Positions 52,721-60,422 of a stretch of 64,000 bases of DNA are shown here, in pieces (the stretch's first letter is position 1; every line of letters starts with the position of its first letter). The stretch is from assembly GCA_051814705.1 (NCBI GenBank), contig JBPWQW010000001.1:1240001-1304000 (forward strand), written 5' to 3'. This DNA comes from Geojedonia sp051814705. Its GTDB lineage: Bacteria > Bacteroidota > Bacteroidia > Flavobacteriales > Flavobacteriaceae. Made by a program: the position numbers and the translations under genes. The notes beneath the pieces are model-generated. The model was not told the DNA's origin. It did not search any database and saw nothing but the letters and a program-made list of their open reading frames with translations.

Positions 52721-55039
52721 TTAAAAATGAATTCTCAAACTCACATTGGGTGTGATTCCCAAAGACATGTTTTCCACGGTATTGATAGTGTTTTCGTCAT
52801 CCGCCGTATAATAGGTATTAATTATATTTTTCTGATTAAAAAGATTCCAAATGGAGGCTCCAACTATGGCACTTGCTTTGGAGCTCAAGTCAAAAGTATA
52901 GGTTGTTGAAAAATCTGTTCTAACATAATCTTTTAAGCGTTCACTATTGGGAGCGTCATATTCAATACGGTCGTTGGAGCTATCCTGATTTTCAGATGGA
53001 AACGTAGTAGGTTTTCCAGAATGCCAATTGACTCCCAAAGCCAATTTAAAATGATCTAAGGTGTAAGTTCCAGCAAATGTTGCAGCATGACGAATGTCCA
53101 AATTGTTTGGGAATTCCTCACCATTATTTAAACTTTTAAAACTGTAATTGTTTTTGGCATACGAGTAGCTCAACCACGTACTAAAGGCAGCAAATTGTTT
53201 GTTGATTAAAAAATCAAGACCTTTTACTTGATAATCTCCTGTAGCCTTTTCGAACTGATATTGATTTTGAAAACCCTGACTTCGAGTTGTGATGCCATCA
53301 ACCTGTTTAATAAATGCTTCAATACTGATCAATAATTTGTTTTGGTTGTAATGTACTCCAGCTGAAACTTGTTTGCTTTTAACTATGGGAATGTCTGCGT
53401 TGTTCGACAAAACCCAGCGTCTGTTTTCAACTCCAAGAAAATCATTTTGTAAATCGATAATCTGTGAAGTGGTTTGACTTTTGAATTCTCCCAATATTTC
53501 AAACCTAAAATAGTTGAGAAATCGCTGGTTAAAACTTAAACGAGGTTCGATCAAGAAGCTGTCAAATTTTCCAAAATAATTCAAGCGTGCACCAAATCTT
53601 AAATTGGTATTGGCGTTATCCGATAAATATTGACTTTCTATATAAGCGGAGTGGCTTCTTATGACTTCTTTAATATAACTTCTAAATTCAGGATCGTTGA
53701 CATCTTCCAAATTACTGATTCCGGTTTCTATAAATTGATAACCTCCATTGAGCTTAAAATTAGAATTGATGGTGTAATTAGCATCCAATTTTAGAGCACT
53801 ATCATAAACTTCATTTTCTTGAATCAGTCGCTGGTTATTGGTGACATCAAAATTTGTGGCATCTAAACCATAGGCCGACAAATAGACTTGCGCAGTTGTA
53901 ACAAATGTTTTGGTCCAATCTCTTGTATAGGTAATGCCAGCAGCGAGATTGCGCTGTATCAATTGGCTATTTAAAACTTCGTCGACATCATTAATCCTAG
54001 ATTGCTCTTCATAATTTAAATTGTTGTAAATGTTTAAAAAATTCAGTCGTAATTTATCTTTTTCAGAAATATCATATAAGAGCTTTGAGGTCACATCATA
54101 AAAATAAAAACGCTCATTTTTAGAAATCGAAGCTGTGTTGCTCCCCTGATTATTGGTCAAGTCAGAGTCTTGAAACACTCGTTTAAAATATTGGTCATAG
54201 GTAGGTGTAATGATCACATCATTTACCGAGCGACGTGAGGATACTTGCAGTTCCATTTTTTTTGTTAGCGGAATTTTGGCAAATCCGTCCACATTAATCA
54301 GATTAAAACCAGCACCCGCTGTAAATTGGTTATCAAGGTTGTTTGATAATTGCATATCGATAATACTCGAAATACCATCACCATATTTGGCACTTGCTCC
54401 ATTTTTATACACATCGACTTGTTCTGTCAAATAAGGATTAAAGGCTGAAATCAATCCGAAGAAATGGCCAGATTGAAACATTTTTATACCATCCCACAGC
54501 AATAAATTTTGGTCATGGGTGCCGCCTCTTACATTAATATTGGAAACGGTTTCATCTACACTTAACACTCCAGGCAAGGCCTGAATTGCCTGCAAAACAT
54601 CAGGTTCGATCAACCCTGGAAGAATTCCAAAAGCTTTGGGCTTGATGACAATAGAACCACTATTGTCCTTTACAATTCCAGAAGTTAAGTAATTGTTTAT
54701 GACCACCTCAGGTAATTGTTCAATGGCTTTTTCTTTTCCTTTCTTGGCTGAAGTCCTGATCGTCACAAAACGATTGTCTAAAATCTCGAAGTCTAGATCG
54801 GTTAAAGCTGAAAGTTGTTTTAAAGCATCAGCAAGTGATAGACTGTCTATTGGAGGTATGATGTATTTGTCTTTTATAGTTTCGTCGACATAAGTAAAAC
54901 TGATACCATATTTAGATTCTAAGGATAGTAAAACCACGATAAGAGGTTGCTGTTTTTTTTGAATATCTTGAGCAACTAGTTCTACTATATTCAAAAAAAA
55001 TAAAGATATAAAAAGATAAAGGACATCTTTTTTATTCAC
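52721..55039 (-). CDS. TonB-dependent receptor with STN domain (module copy 2)
   Basis: 772 residues. Signal peptide to about ELVAQD; STN domain (about 30-90: LLSLESKYGISFTYVDETI); plug (about 115-225: GILPGLIEPDVLQAIQALPGV, NINVRGGTHDQNLLLWDGIK); barrel ending NVSLRIHF. Unlike copy 1 it lacks the CarboxypepD-regulatory domain between STN and plug. Plug sequences of the two are nearly identical (SGHFFGLISA, NPYLTEQV). Overlaps fecR by 8 bases. Confidence 0.88.
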   Translation of the reverse strand: MNKKDVLYLFISLFFLNIVELVAQDIQKKQQPLIVVLLSLESKYGISFTYVDETIKDKYIIPPIDSLSLADALKQLSALTDLDFEILDNRFVTIRTSAKKGKEKAIEQLPEVVINNYLTSGIVKDNSGSIVIKPKAFGILPGLIEPDVLQAIQALPGVLSVDETVSNINVRGGTHDQNLLLWDGIKMFQSGHFFGLISAFNPYLTEQVDVYKNGASAKYGDGISSIIDMQLSNNLDNQFTAGAGFNLINVDGFAKIPLTKKMELQVSSRRSVNDVIITPTYDQYFKRVFQDSDLTNNQGSNTASISKNERFYFYDVTSKLLYDISEKDKLRLNFLNIYNNLNYEEQSRINDVDEVLNSQLIQRNLAAGITYTRDWTKTFVTTAQVYLSAYGLDATNFDVTNNQRLIQENEVYDSALKLDANYTINSNFKLNGGYQFIETGISNLEDVNDPEFRSYIKEVIRSHSAYIESQYLSDNANTNLRFGARLNYFGKFDSFLIEPRLSFNQRFLNYFRFEILGEFKSQTTSQIIDLQNDFLGVENRRWVLSNNADIPIVKSKQVSAGVHYNQNKLLISIEAFIKQVDGITTRSQGFQNQYQFEKATGDYQVKGLDFLINKQFAAFSTWLSYSYAKNNYSFKSLNNGEEFPNNLDIRHAATFAGTYTLDHFKLALGVNWHSGKPTTFPSENQDSSNDRIEYDAPNSERLKDYVRTDFSTTYTFDLSSKASAIVGASIWNLFNQKNIINTYYTADDENTINTVENMSLGITPNVSLRIHF

Positions 55040-55928
55040 GCTTTAGAGTAATCGAATTTTTGGTTTTGCTGTAGGTGACATGTAAAGGTAATGTAATTGC
55101 TTTTAAAGCTACATCCATGTTGTTATGAGAGAATCCTCCAGTAAATACCTGTGTAACGTCTACGTTGTTTGGGTCTATAGTCACATTATATTGCCTTTCA
55201 AACTCAGCAAGGACCATGTTATAGGGTAGGCTGATAAATTGGCTTTCATTATTTAACCACGAAGGTGTTGCAAGTTTCTCTTTTTCTTTAGCAATTAATT
55301 TCCCATCCATCATTAAAAAACTGTCTCCAGCCAATAATGTTGTTTGTTGATTTTGGTAAGTCACTCCAACTTTACCTTCGTAGCAAATAACTTCAAAATA
55401 GTTGTCCCGTTGTTTAATATTAAATTGAGTTCCGAAAACGGTAACCGTTCCAGCTTTTGTTTTAACCTCAAATTTTGACCCTTTTGCAACCTTAAAAAAC
55501 GCTTCGCCCTTAAGTTCAACGATTCTCTTTTTGCTCCATTTATGCCTGTTGAATGTCACAGAGGAAAGCGCATTTAATGAAACTATAGAGGCATCAGGCA
55601 ATTCGATATTGGATTCTTTATGGGCTGCAAGTGTAGACACTGTTGTGTCTAAAGTCAATGAATAATACACACTAAAAGCAATCACTACCACGGCAGCGAT
55701 ACGTAAAGCAGCTCGTACCCAGTTTTGTGAGGCTACTTTAGGGGTTTTAATGGTTTTTAATACCGTGTTTAACTCACCTGAAGTATCATATTCTGGGGCC
55801 TTAAATGCTTTTAAATGATTGTTCATGTTTACCAATGCGTCGTAGTCTTCAAGGTTTTTAAAAGCCTTAAGTTCTTCTGCATTTAGCTCATGGTTTAACC
55901 ACTTTTGTATTAAATCATCTCGTTCCAT
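55032..55928 (-). CDS. FecR-family anti-sigma factor (module copy 2)
   Basis: 298 residues. Transmembrane helix about 70-88, FecR core (LPDASIVSLNALSSVTFNRHKWSKKRIVELKGEAFFKV, VFGTQFNIKQRDNYFEVICYEGKVGV), DUF4974-type C-terminus (ALKAITLPLHVTYSKTKNSI). Same plan as copy 1. Confidence 0.92.
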   Translation of the reverse strand: MERDDLIQKWLNHELNAEELKAFKNLEDYDALVNMNNHLKAFKAPEYDTSGELNTVLKTIKTPKVASQNWVRAALRIAAVVVIAFSVYYSLTLDTTVSTLAAHKESNIELPDASIVSLNALSSVTFNRHKWSKKRIVELKGEAFFKVAKGSKFEVKTKAGTVTVFGTQFNIKQRDNYFEVICYEGKVGVTYQNQQTTLLAGDSFLMMDGKLIAKEKEKLATPSWLNNESQFISLPYNMVLAEFERQYNVTIDPNNVDVTQVFTGGFSHNNMDVALKAITLPLHVTYSKTKNSITLKRE

Positions 55929-55967
55929 AATACGTTTGTTGTTTATATAACAGTTTAACTTTATGTT

Positions 55968-55979
55968 TTCCTACCCTAC
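55968..55979 (-). promoter_or_regulatory. GTAGGGTAGGAA word upstream of fecR copy 2
   Basis: On the minus strand GTAGGGTAGGAA, 40 bases before the fecR start. The identical 12-mer lies at 56632-56643 on the plus strand, 60 bases before the lipoprotein start. Both face their gene, so they are likely the same promoter element. Confidence 0.45.
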
Positions 55980-56037
55980 TTTTAAAAAAAAATTAAATTA
56001 AAAACCCAAATATCAAATTCCACATTCCAAGATTAAG

Positions 56038-56067
56038 ACTGCCAACTGCGACTGAATACTGCAAACT
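56038..56067. repeat. ACTG-rich repeat (solo copy B)
   Basis: Bases 56044-56067 match the inverted repeat left of the four-helix gene (reverse complement of 59963-59986) at 23 of 24 positions. 6 bases beyond the stop of the sigma factor. Confidence 0.65.
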
Positions 56068-56072
56068 AATTA

Positions 56073-56588
56073 TCACAATCCTTCAATATCTTTTCTCAAT
56101 TTACTCAATGCGCCATAGATGCGTTTTTCGACAGCCTTTGTAGAAATGTCCAAAACCGCTGCAATCTCCTTAAATTTTTTGCCTTCAATCCTATTCATTA
56201 AAAATGCGGTCCGCTGTGCCTCAGTTAAATTGGAGAGTGCAGTTTGCAATTTTTTTCTATACTCGTCTTCCTGCATTAAAAATTCAGGAGTCTCATTGGT
56301 ATAATGTTTTGGTTTGGTCTGAGTATATTTTAAAACCACTTTTTGGTGTGCCACTTCGTTCAACATTAAATTGTTTGCTGTGGTAAACACAAAACTCTTG
56401 GCTTTATCTGGGGAAATCTTGGCACAATTTTGCCAAAGTTTTATAAAGGCTTCCTGAACTTTATCCTTTGGATTGAGTCGATCCCCGTATTTATAGTATA
56501 AAAAATCATGAAGATGCTTTGAGTATTTATTAAAGATCGAAGAAAACAGTTGTTCTTCACAAATGTTGTCATAAAGCTTTTGACTCAT
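56073..56588 (-). CDS. ECF-type sigma-70 factor, FecI-like (module copy 2)
   Basis: 171 residues, the same length as copy 1, with region 2 (KVQEAFIKLWQNCAKISPDKAKSFVFTTANNLMLN) and region 4 (LTEAQRTAFLMNRIEGKKFKEIAAVLDISTKAVEKRIYGAL). Probably drives the fecR-receptor arm and the divergent lipoprotein through the shared GTAGGGTAGGAA word. Confidence 0.92.
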   Translation of the reverse strand: MSQKLYDNICEEQLFSSIFNKYSKHLHDFLYYKYGDRLNPKDKVQEAFIKLWQNCAKISPDKAKSFVFTTANNLMLNEVAHQKVVLKYTQTKPKHYTNETPEFLMQEDEYRKKLQTALSNLTEAQRTAFLMNRIEGKKFKEIAAVLDISTKAVEKRIYGALSKLRKDIEGL

Positions 56589-56631
56589 GAATTTGGATGT
56601 TAGGTTGTGCTAAAATAAAAAAATTAATCCG

Positions 56632-56643
56632 GTAGGGTAGGAA
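56632..56643 (+). promoter_or_regulatory. GTAGGGTAGGAA word upstream of lipoprotein copy 2
   Basis: Identical to the word upstream of fecR copy 2, in the same orientation relative to its gene. Confidence 0.45.
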
Positions 56644-56702
56644 TTTTTGGAGTTATGCTGTTCTATAATAAAAATTGCATGTTAAACTTAAATACCTACA
56701 TT

Positions 56703-58445
56703 ATGAAAACGAGACTTAACTTACTTTACGTATTACCTTTTTTTGCCTTATTCATGTTGGCTTCCTGTCAAGAAGAAGCCGTTGAAATTACCCAACCCAA
56801 TACACAGGAAACCTTTGTGGCCGAATCTAATTTAGCGGCATTGATTACTCAAACCTCTACAAAAGATGGCTCTAGTGATAATATCATAGATGGAGCCAAT
56901 GGGTTTTCTGTGAATCTACCTGTAACGGTCTACGCAAATGGCATTGAAGTTATAGTCAGCACTAAAGATGATTATGAACGAATTGAAGAAATTTTTGATG
57001 ACAGCGACGATGATCAAGATACACTTGAAATTGTATTTCCTATTACTATAACTATGAGAGATTACAGCCAAGTGGTGGTAAATAGTCAAGCTGAACTAGA
57101 TGCCTTGAGAGCAGATAATTCCAATGAAAACGATGATGATATTGAATGTATTGATTTTAAATACCCATTGAGCATTTCAATATATAATTCGAATTTTCAA
57201 GTCATAGATGTGGTGACCATAAACAGCGATGAGCAATTGCATCATTTTATTAGAAATTTACGAGGCGGGGTGCTGGCTAGTTTAAACTTTCCTGTAACGA
57301 TGATTTATGCCGATGACTCAACGATTCAAGTTGGTAATAATACCGAACTGGAGCGCGTTATAACCGAAGCTCGAGATGCCTGTGATGAAGATGACGATAA
57401 CGATTGGAATGATGACGATTTTACAAAGGAACGATTGGATCACCTATTGACTACTTGCCCTTGGATCGTGCATGATATTAGAAGAAATGATGTTGATTTA
57501 GCTAACGATTATAGAGAATACGTCATGGTCTATAAAGAAGACGGCGTTGTTAAAGTAAGAGCCAGAAATGGAGATATGCTTACAGGAACTTGGTCAACAC
57601 GTATCACAAACCACGGTGCAAAAATAACTTTGGAGTTCGACACTTTGGTAGATTTCACTTTGGAATGGTTTGTTTATGAGATTCGTCCTGGAAAGATTAA
57701 ACTCTTTACCGAAGGGGGTAACCGAATCGTTTTGGAAAAAGCTTGTGATCTTGTGGTAGACCAAACCATTAGCCGTATCGAGAATATTTTAAAGGACTGT
57801 TTCTGGAGAGTACAGAGATTGTACGTCGACGGTAGTGATAATGAAGCCGAATATATAGGAACACCCTTGAAATTCTTTAACGATGGTATTGTGAAGCTAC
57901 GTATAAACGGAGAATTTGTTTCTGGTACTTGGGAAGTGATTCAAGCTAACGCTGGTTTTGTATTGCGTGTCTATCTTGATGGACGACCAAACCTACAATT
58001 GCATTGGTTGATTACTTTTTTGGAGCCTAATTTGATTAAATTGGAAAATCAAAACAGCATCATGGTACTAAAACAGCATTGTCCAGATGGTGATGAAGAT
58101 GTGAAGTATATTAGTGCTTTATTAAATACAGGTATTTGGGACTTTGCTAAATATCAAGTTGGCGATGATGACTTAACATCACAATACAATATGTTCAGCA
58201 TCGACTTCTTAGAAACTGGTGGACTTAAAGTTCTTAATCCTAATAATAGCATAGTGGATTATGGTGCTTGGTTAGTATATAGAAACGAAGGTTTATTCAT
58301 GGGGTTAAATTTTGGAACAGACTCTACCTTTAGTACGTTCAACCATCGATGGAAAATAGTATCGATTACTGAGACTAGAATTGAACTAAAAGATTATAGT
58401 TCAACTGGTACTGTTGAAAGAATATTGGTATTTGAAAGACGATAA
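56703..58445 (+). CDS. Modular repeat lipoprotein (module copy 2)
   Basis: About 580 residues from the ATG at 56703. Lipobox L-A-S-C near residue 22. Four N-terminal repeats (LPVTVYANGIEVIV, FPITITMRDYSQVVV, YPLSISIYNSNFQVI, FPVTMIYADDSTIQV) with acidic linkers, then three C-terminal lipocalin-like units: about 255-355 (CPWIVHDIRRNDVDLANDY), 360-465 (CFWRVQRLYVDGSDNEAEY) and 475-580 (GIWDFAKYQVGDDDLTSQY). Copy 1 has only one such unit. An attenuated terminator follows. Exported, unknown function. Confidence 0.75.
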   Translation: MKTRLNLLYVLPFFALFMLASCQEEAVEITQPNTQETFVAESNLAALITQTSTKDGSSDNIIDGANGFSVNLPVTVYANGIEVIVSTKDDYERIEEIFDDSDDDQDTLEIVFPITITMRDYSQVVVNSQAELDALRADNSNENDDDIECIDFKYPLSISIYNSNFQVIDVVTINSDEQLHHFIRNLRGGVLASLNFPVTMIYADDSTIQVGNNTELERVITEARDACDEDDDNDWNDDDFTKERLDHLLTTCPWIVHDIRRNDVDLANDYREYVMVYKEDGVVKVRARNGDMLTGTWSTRITNHGAKITLEFDTLVDFTLEWFVYEIRPGKIKLFTEGGNRIVLEKACDLVVDQTISRIENILKDCFWRVQRLYVDGSDNEAEYIGTPLKFFNDGIVKLRINGEFVSGTWEVIQANAGFVLRVYLDGRPNLQLHWLITFLEPNLIKLENQNSIMVLKQHCPDGDEDVKYISALLNTGIWDFAKYQVGDDDLTSQYNMFSIDFLETGGLKVLNPNNSIVDYGAWLVYRNEGLFMGLNFGTDSTFSTFNHRWKIVSITETRIELKDYSSTGTVERILVFERR

Positions 58446-58506
58446 TATATTGTTTATAGGTTAACAAAGAAGATCTTTCTTCTGGTTAGTTTATTTAGTT
58501 GGTTGG

Positions 58507-58537
58507 AAAGGGTTGCTTGTAAAGCAACCCTTTTTTT
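58507..58537 (+). terminator. Intrinsic terminator after lipoprotein copy 2
   Basis: AAAGGGTTGCTT (58507-58518), three-base loop, then AAGCAACCCTTT and a run of T. A perfect 12-bp stem with a T tract, a strong rho-independent terminator. Confidence 0.85.
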
Positions 58538-58574
58538 ATCATCGTAATTGCTTTAATTATACACCACAAATCCC

Positions 58575-58582
58575 TAAATTTG
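58575..58582 (+). promoter_or_regulatory. ffh -7 box
   Basis: TAAATTTG fits TAnnTTTG and lies 26 bases upstream of the ffh start codon. Confidence 0.4.
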
Positions 58583-58608
58583 CATCTTTCAAAACAGAAG
58601 TAGGAGTT

Positions 58609-59937
58609 ATGTTCAATAATTTAAGCGAAAAGTTAGATAAAGCACTTCATGTTCTTAAAGGGCACGGCAGTATTACCGAAGTCAATGTTGCAGAAACATT
58701 AAAGGAGGTTCGTAGAGCACTTTTAGATGCCGATGTAAACTTTAAAATTGCCAAAGAGTTTACCAATACTGTTAAAGAGAAAGCACTTGGACAAAATGTA
58801 TTGACCACCTTGCAGCCTGGGCAATTGATGGTCAAATTGGTTAAGGATGAGCTCACACAGTTAATGGGTGGCGATGCCGAAGGGATTGATCTATCTGGAA
58901 AACCAAGCGTAATCTTAATGTCGGGTTTACAAGGCTCAGGTAAAACAACCTTTTCGGGGAAACTTGCTAATTATTTAAAAAATAAGAAAACAAAAAAACC
59001 TTTGTTGGTAGCCTGTGATGTGTATCGTCCAGCGGCTATTGACCAATTACATATTGTTGGAGAACAGATTCAAGTTGAGGTTTATAGCGATAAAGGCAAT
59101 TCTGACCCTGTAGCCATTGCAAAAGCTGGTATAGCTCATGCAAAAGCCAATGGATATAATGTTGTAATCATAGATACTGCAGGTCGTTTGGCTGTTGATG
59201 AGGCTATGATGACCGAAATCTCTAACATCCATAAAGCAGTTCAGCCACAGGAAACACTGTTTGTTGTGGATTCCATGACGGGTCAAGATGCGGTCAATAC
59301 CGCTAAAGCCTTCAATGATATCTTAAATTTTGATGGTGTTATCCTTACAAAATTGGATGGTGATACTAGAGGTGGAGCAGCGATTTCCATAAAATCTGTG
59401 GTCAATAAACCTATTAAGTTTATTGGTACTGGTGAAAAGATGGAAGCTATCGACGTGTTCTATCCTTCGCGTATGGCCGATCGTATTTTGGGCATGGGTG
59501 ACGTCGTGTCTTTGGTCGAAAGAGCTCAAGAGCAATATGACGAAGAAGAAGCCCGTAAAATTCAAAAGAAAATTGCCAAAAACCAGTTTGGGTTTGATGA
59601 TTTCTTGAAACAGATTCAGCAAATCAAGAAAATGGGGAATATGAAAGATCTTATGGGCATGATTCCAGGAGTTGGAAAAATGATGAAAGATGTTGATGTG
59701 GATGATGACGCCTTTAAAGGGATTGAAGCCATTATACATTCTATGACACCAAAGGAGCGATCAAACCCTTCCATCATAAATTCAAGTAGAAAGCAACGTA
59801 TTGGAAAGGGCTCTGGGACTTCGGTTCAACAAGTCAATCAGCTGTTAAAACAGTTCGACCAAATGAGCAAAATGATGAAAATGATGCAAGGCGGAAAAGG
59901 AAAAGCCATGATGCAAGCGATGAAAAATATGAGGTAA
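58609..59937 (+). CDS. ffh: Signal recognition particle protein Ffh
   Basis: About 442 residues from the ATG at 58609 (MFNNLSEKLDKALHVL); a longer frame upstream does not resemble Ffh. NG domain (VKEVRRALLDADVNFKIAKEF; GLQGSGKTTFSGKLA; DTAGRL; TKLDGDTRGGAA) and the Met-rich M domain (MGNMKDLMGMIPG, QMSKMMKMMQGGKGKAMMQAM). It binds nascent signal peptides and SRP RNA and docks on FtsY. No SRP RNA gene was seen in this window. Confidence 0.97.
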   Translation: MFNNLSEKLDKALHVLKGHGSITEVNVAETLKEVRRALLDADVNFKIAKEFTNTVKEKALGQNVLTTLQPGQLMVKLVKDELTQLMGGDAEGIDLSGKPSVILMSGLQGSGKTTFSGKLANYLKNKKTKKPLLVACDVYRPAAIDQLHIVGEQIQVEVYSDKGNSDPVAIAKAGIAHAKANGYNVVIIDTAGRLAVDEAMMTEISNIHKAVQPQETLFVVDSMTGQDAVNTAKAFNDILNFDGVILTKLDGDTRGGAAISIKSVVNKPIKFIGTGEKMEAIDVFYPSRMADRILGMGDVVSLVERAQEQYDEEEARKIQKKIAKNQFGFDDFLKQIQQIKKMGNMKDLMGMIPGVGKMMKDVDVDDDAFKGIEAIIHSMTPKERSNPSIINSSRKQRIGKGSGTSVQQVNQLLKQFDQMSKMMKMMQGGKGKAMMQAMKNMR

Positions 59938-59954
59938 TTGTATTAAGAAGTAAA

Positions 59955-59991
59955 CAGTCTTCAGTTTGCAGTATTCAGTAGCAGTTAGCAG
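59955..59991. repeat. Left inverted repeat of the four-helix-bundle unit
   Basis: CAGTCTTCAGTTTGCAGTAT and the following bases: a CAGT-rich stretch whose reverse complement matches the right repeat. 8 bases before the gene start. Confidence 0.65.
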
Positions 59992-59998
59992 ATAAAAT

Positions 59999-60370
59999 AT
60001 GGATTTCAAAAAATTAATAGCCTACCAAAAATCATTTGATTTAGCAATGTCCATTTTTGAAATTTCTAAAACATTTCCAAAAGAGGAAACGTATTCACTA
60101 ACTGACCAAATAAGAAGAAGTTCTCGTTCAGTATCATCAAACATTGCTGAAGCCTATAGAAAAAGAAGATATCTTAAAAGTTTTATTAGTAAACTAACCG
60201 ATGCTGATGGGGAAAATTCTGAAACAAGTACTTGGCTTGATTATGCATTGGCATGTCGTTACATTCAAAATGAAGATTATACTAAATGCATAAATGAAGG
60301 TTTGGAAATAGGTAAACTAATAAATTATATGATTAATAATCCAGATAAATTTGGGGTTGATACAGACTAA
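59999..60370 (+). CDS. Four-helix-bundle protein (S23/IVS, Avd-like)
   Basis: 123 residues. FKKLIAYQKSFDLAMSIFEISKTFPKEE, then SLTDQIRRSSRSVSSNIAEAYRKRRYLKSFISKLTDADGE match the four-helix-bundle family TIGR02436-type, first described as the protein encoded in 23S rRNA intervening sequences and related to the accessory variability determinant of diversity-generating retroelements. No rRNA or retroelement is nearby. It forms a helical oligomer that binds nucleic acid in relatives; here the role is unknown. Confidence 0.85.
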   Translation: MDFKKLIAYQKSFDLAMSIFEISKTFPKEETYSLTDQIRRSSRSVSSNIAEAYRKRRYLKSFISKLTDADGENSETSTWLDYALACRYIQNEDYTKCINEGLEIGKLINYMINNPDKFGVDTD

Positions 60371-60384
60371 TGAATTTAGTTAAT

Positions 60385-60416
60385 CAACTGCGACTGAAAA
60401 CTGTGACTGAAAACTT
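60385..60416. repeat. Right inverted repeat of the four-helix-bundle unit
   Basis: CAACTGCGACTGAAAACTGT and following bases. The first 19 bases match copy B (56043-56061) at 18 of 19 positions. Confidence 0.65.
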
Positions 60417-60422
60417 ATAAAT

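Larger units (their letters stand above)
59955..60416. mobile_element. Candidate mobile unit: four-helix-bundle gene framed by inverted repeats
   Basis: Inverted repeats at 59955-59991 and 60385-60416 flank a single gene (59999-60370). They align with about 26 identities over 31 positions when one is reverse complemented. Solo relatives of the repeat lie at 22657, 56038 and 63744. No transposase is present, so movement would need help from another element. The mobile status is inferred. Confidence 0.35.

Noticed and set aside
51688..58445. Modules as SusC/SusD glycan-uptake loci
   Set aside because: No SusD-like lipoprotein, glycoside hydrolase or other polysaccharide gene is near, and the lipoproteins are a different modular family.
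59323..59739. 138-codon open frame on the minus strand within ffh
   Set aside because: It lies wholly antisense to a clear ffh gene and has no recognisable domain; a shadow frame.
59999..60370. Four-helix-bundle gene as part of a diversity-generating retroelement
   Set aside because: No reverse transcriptase, template repeat or variable repeat was seen within several kilobases.
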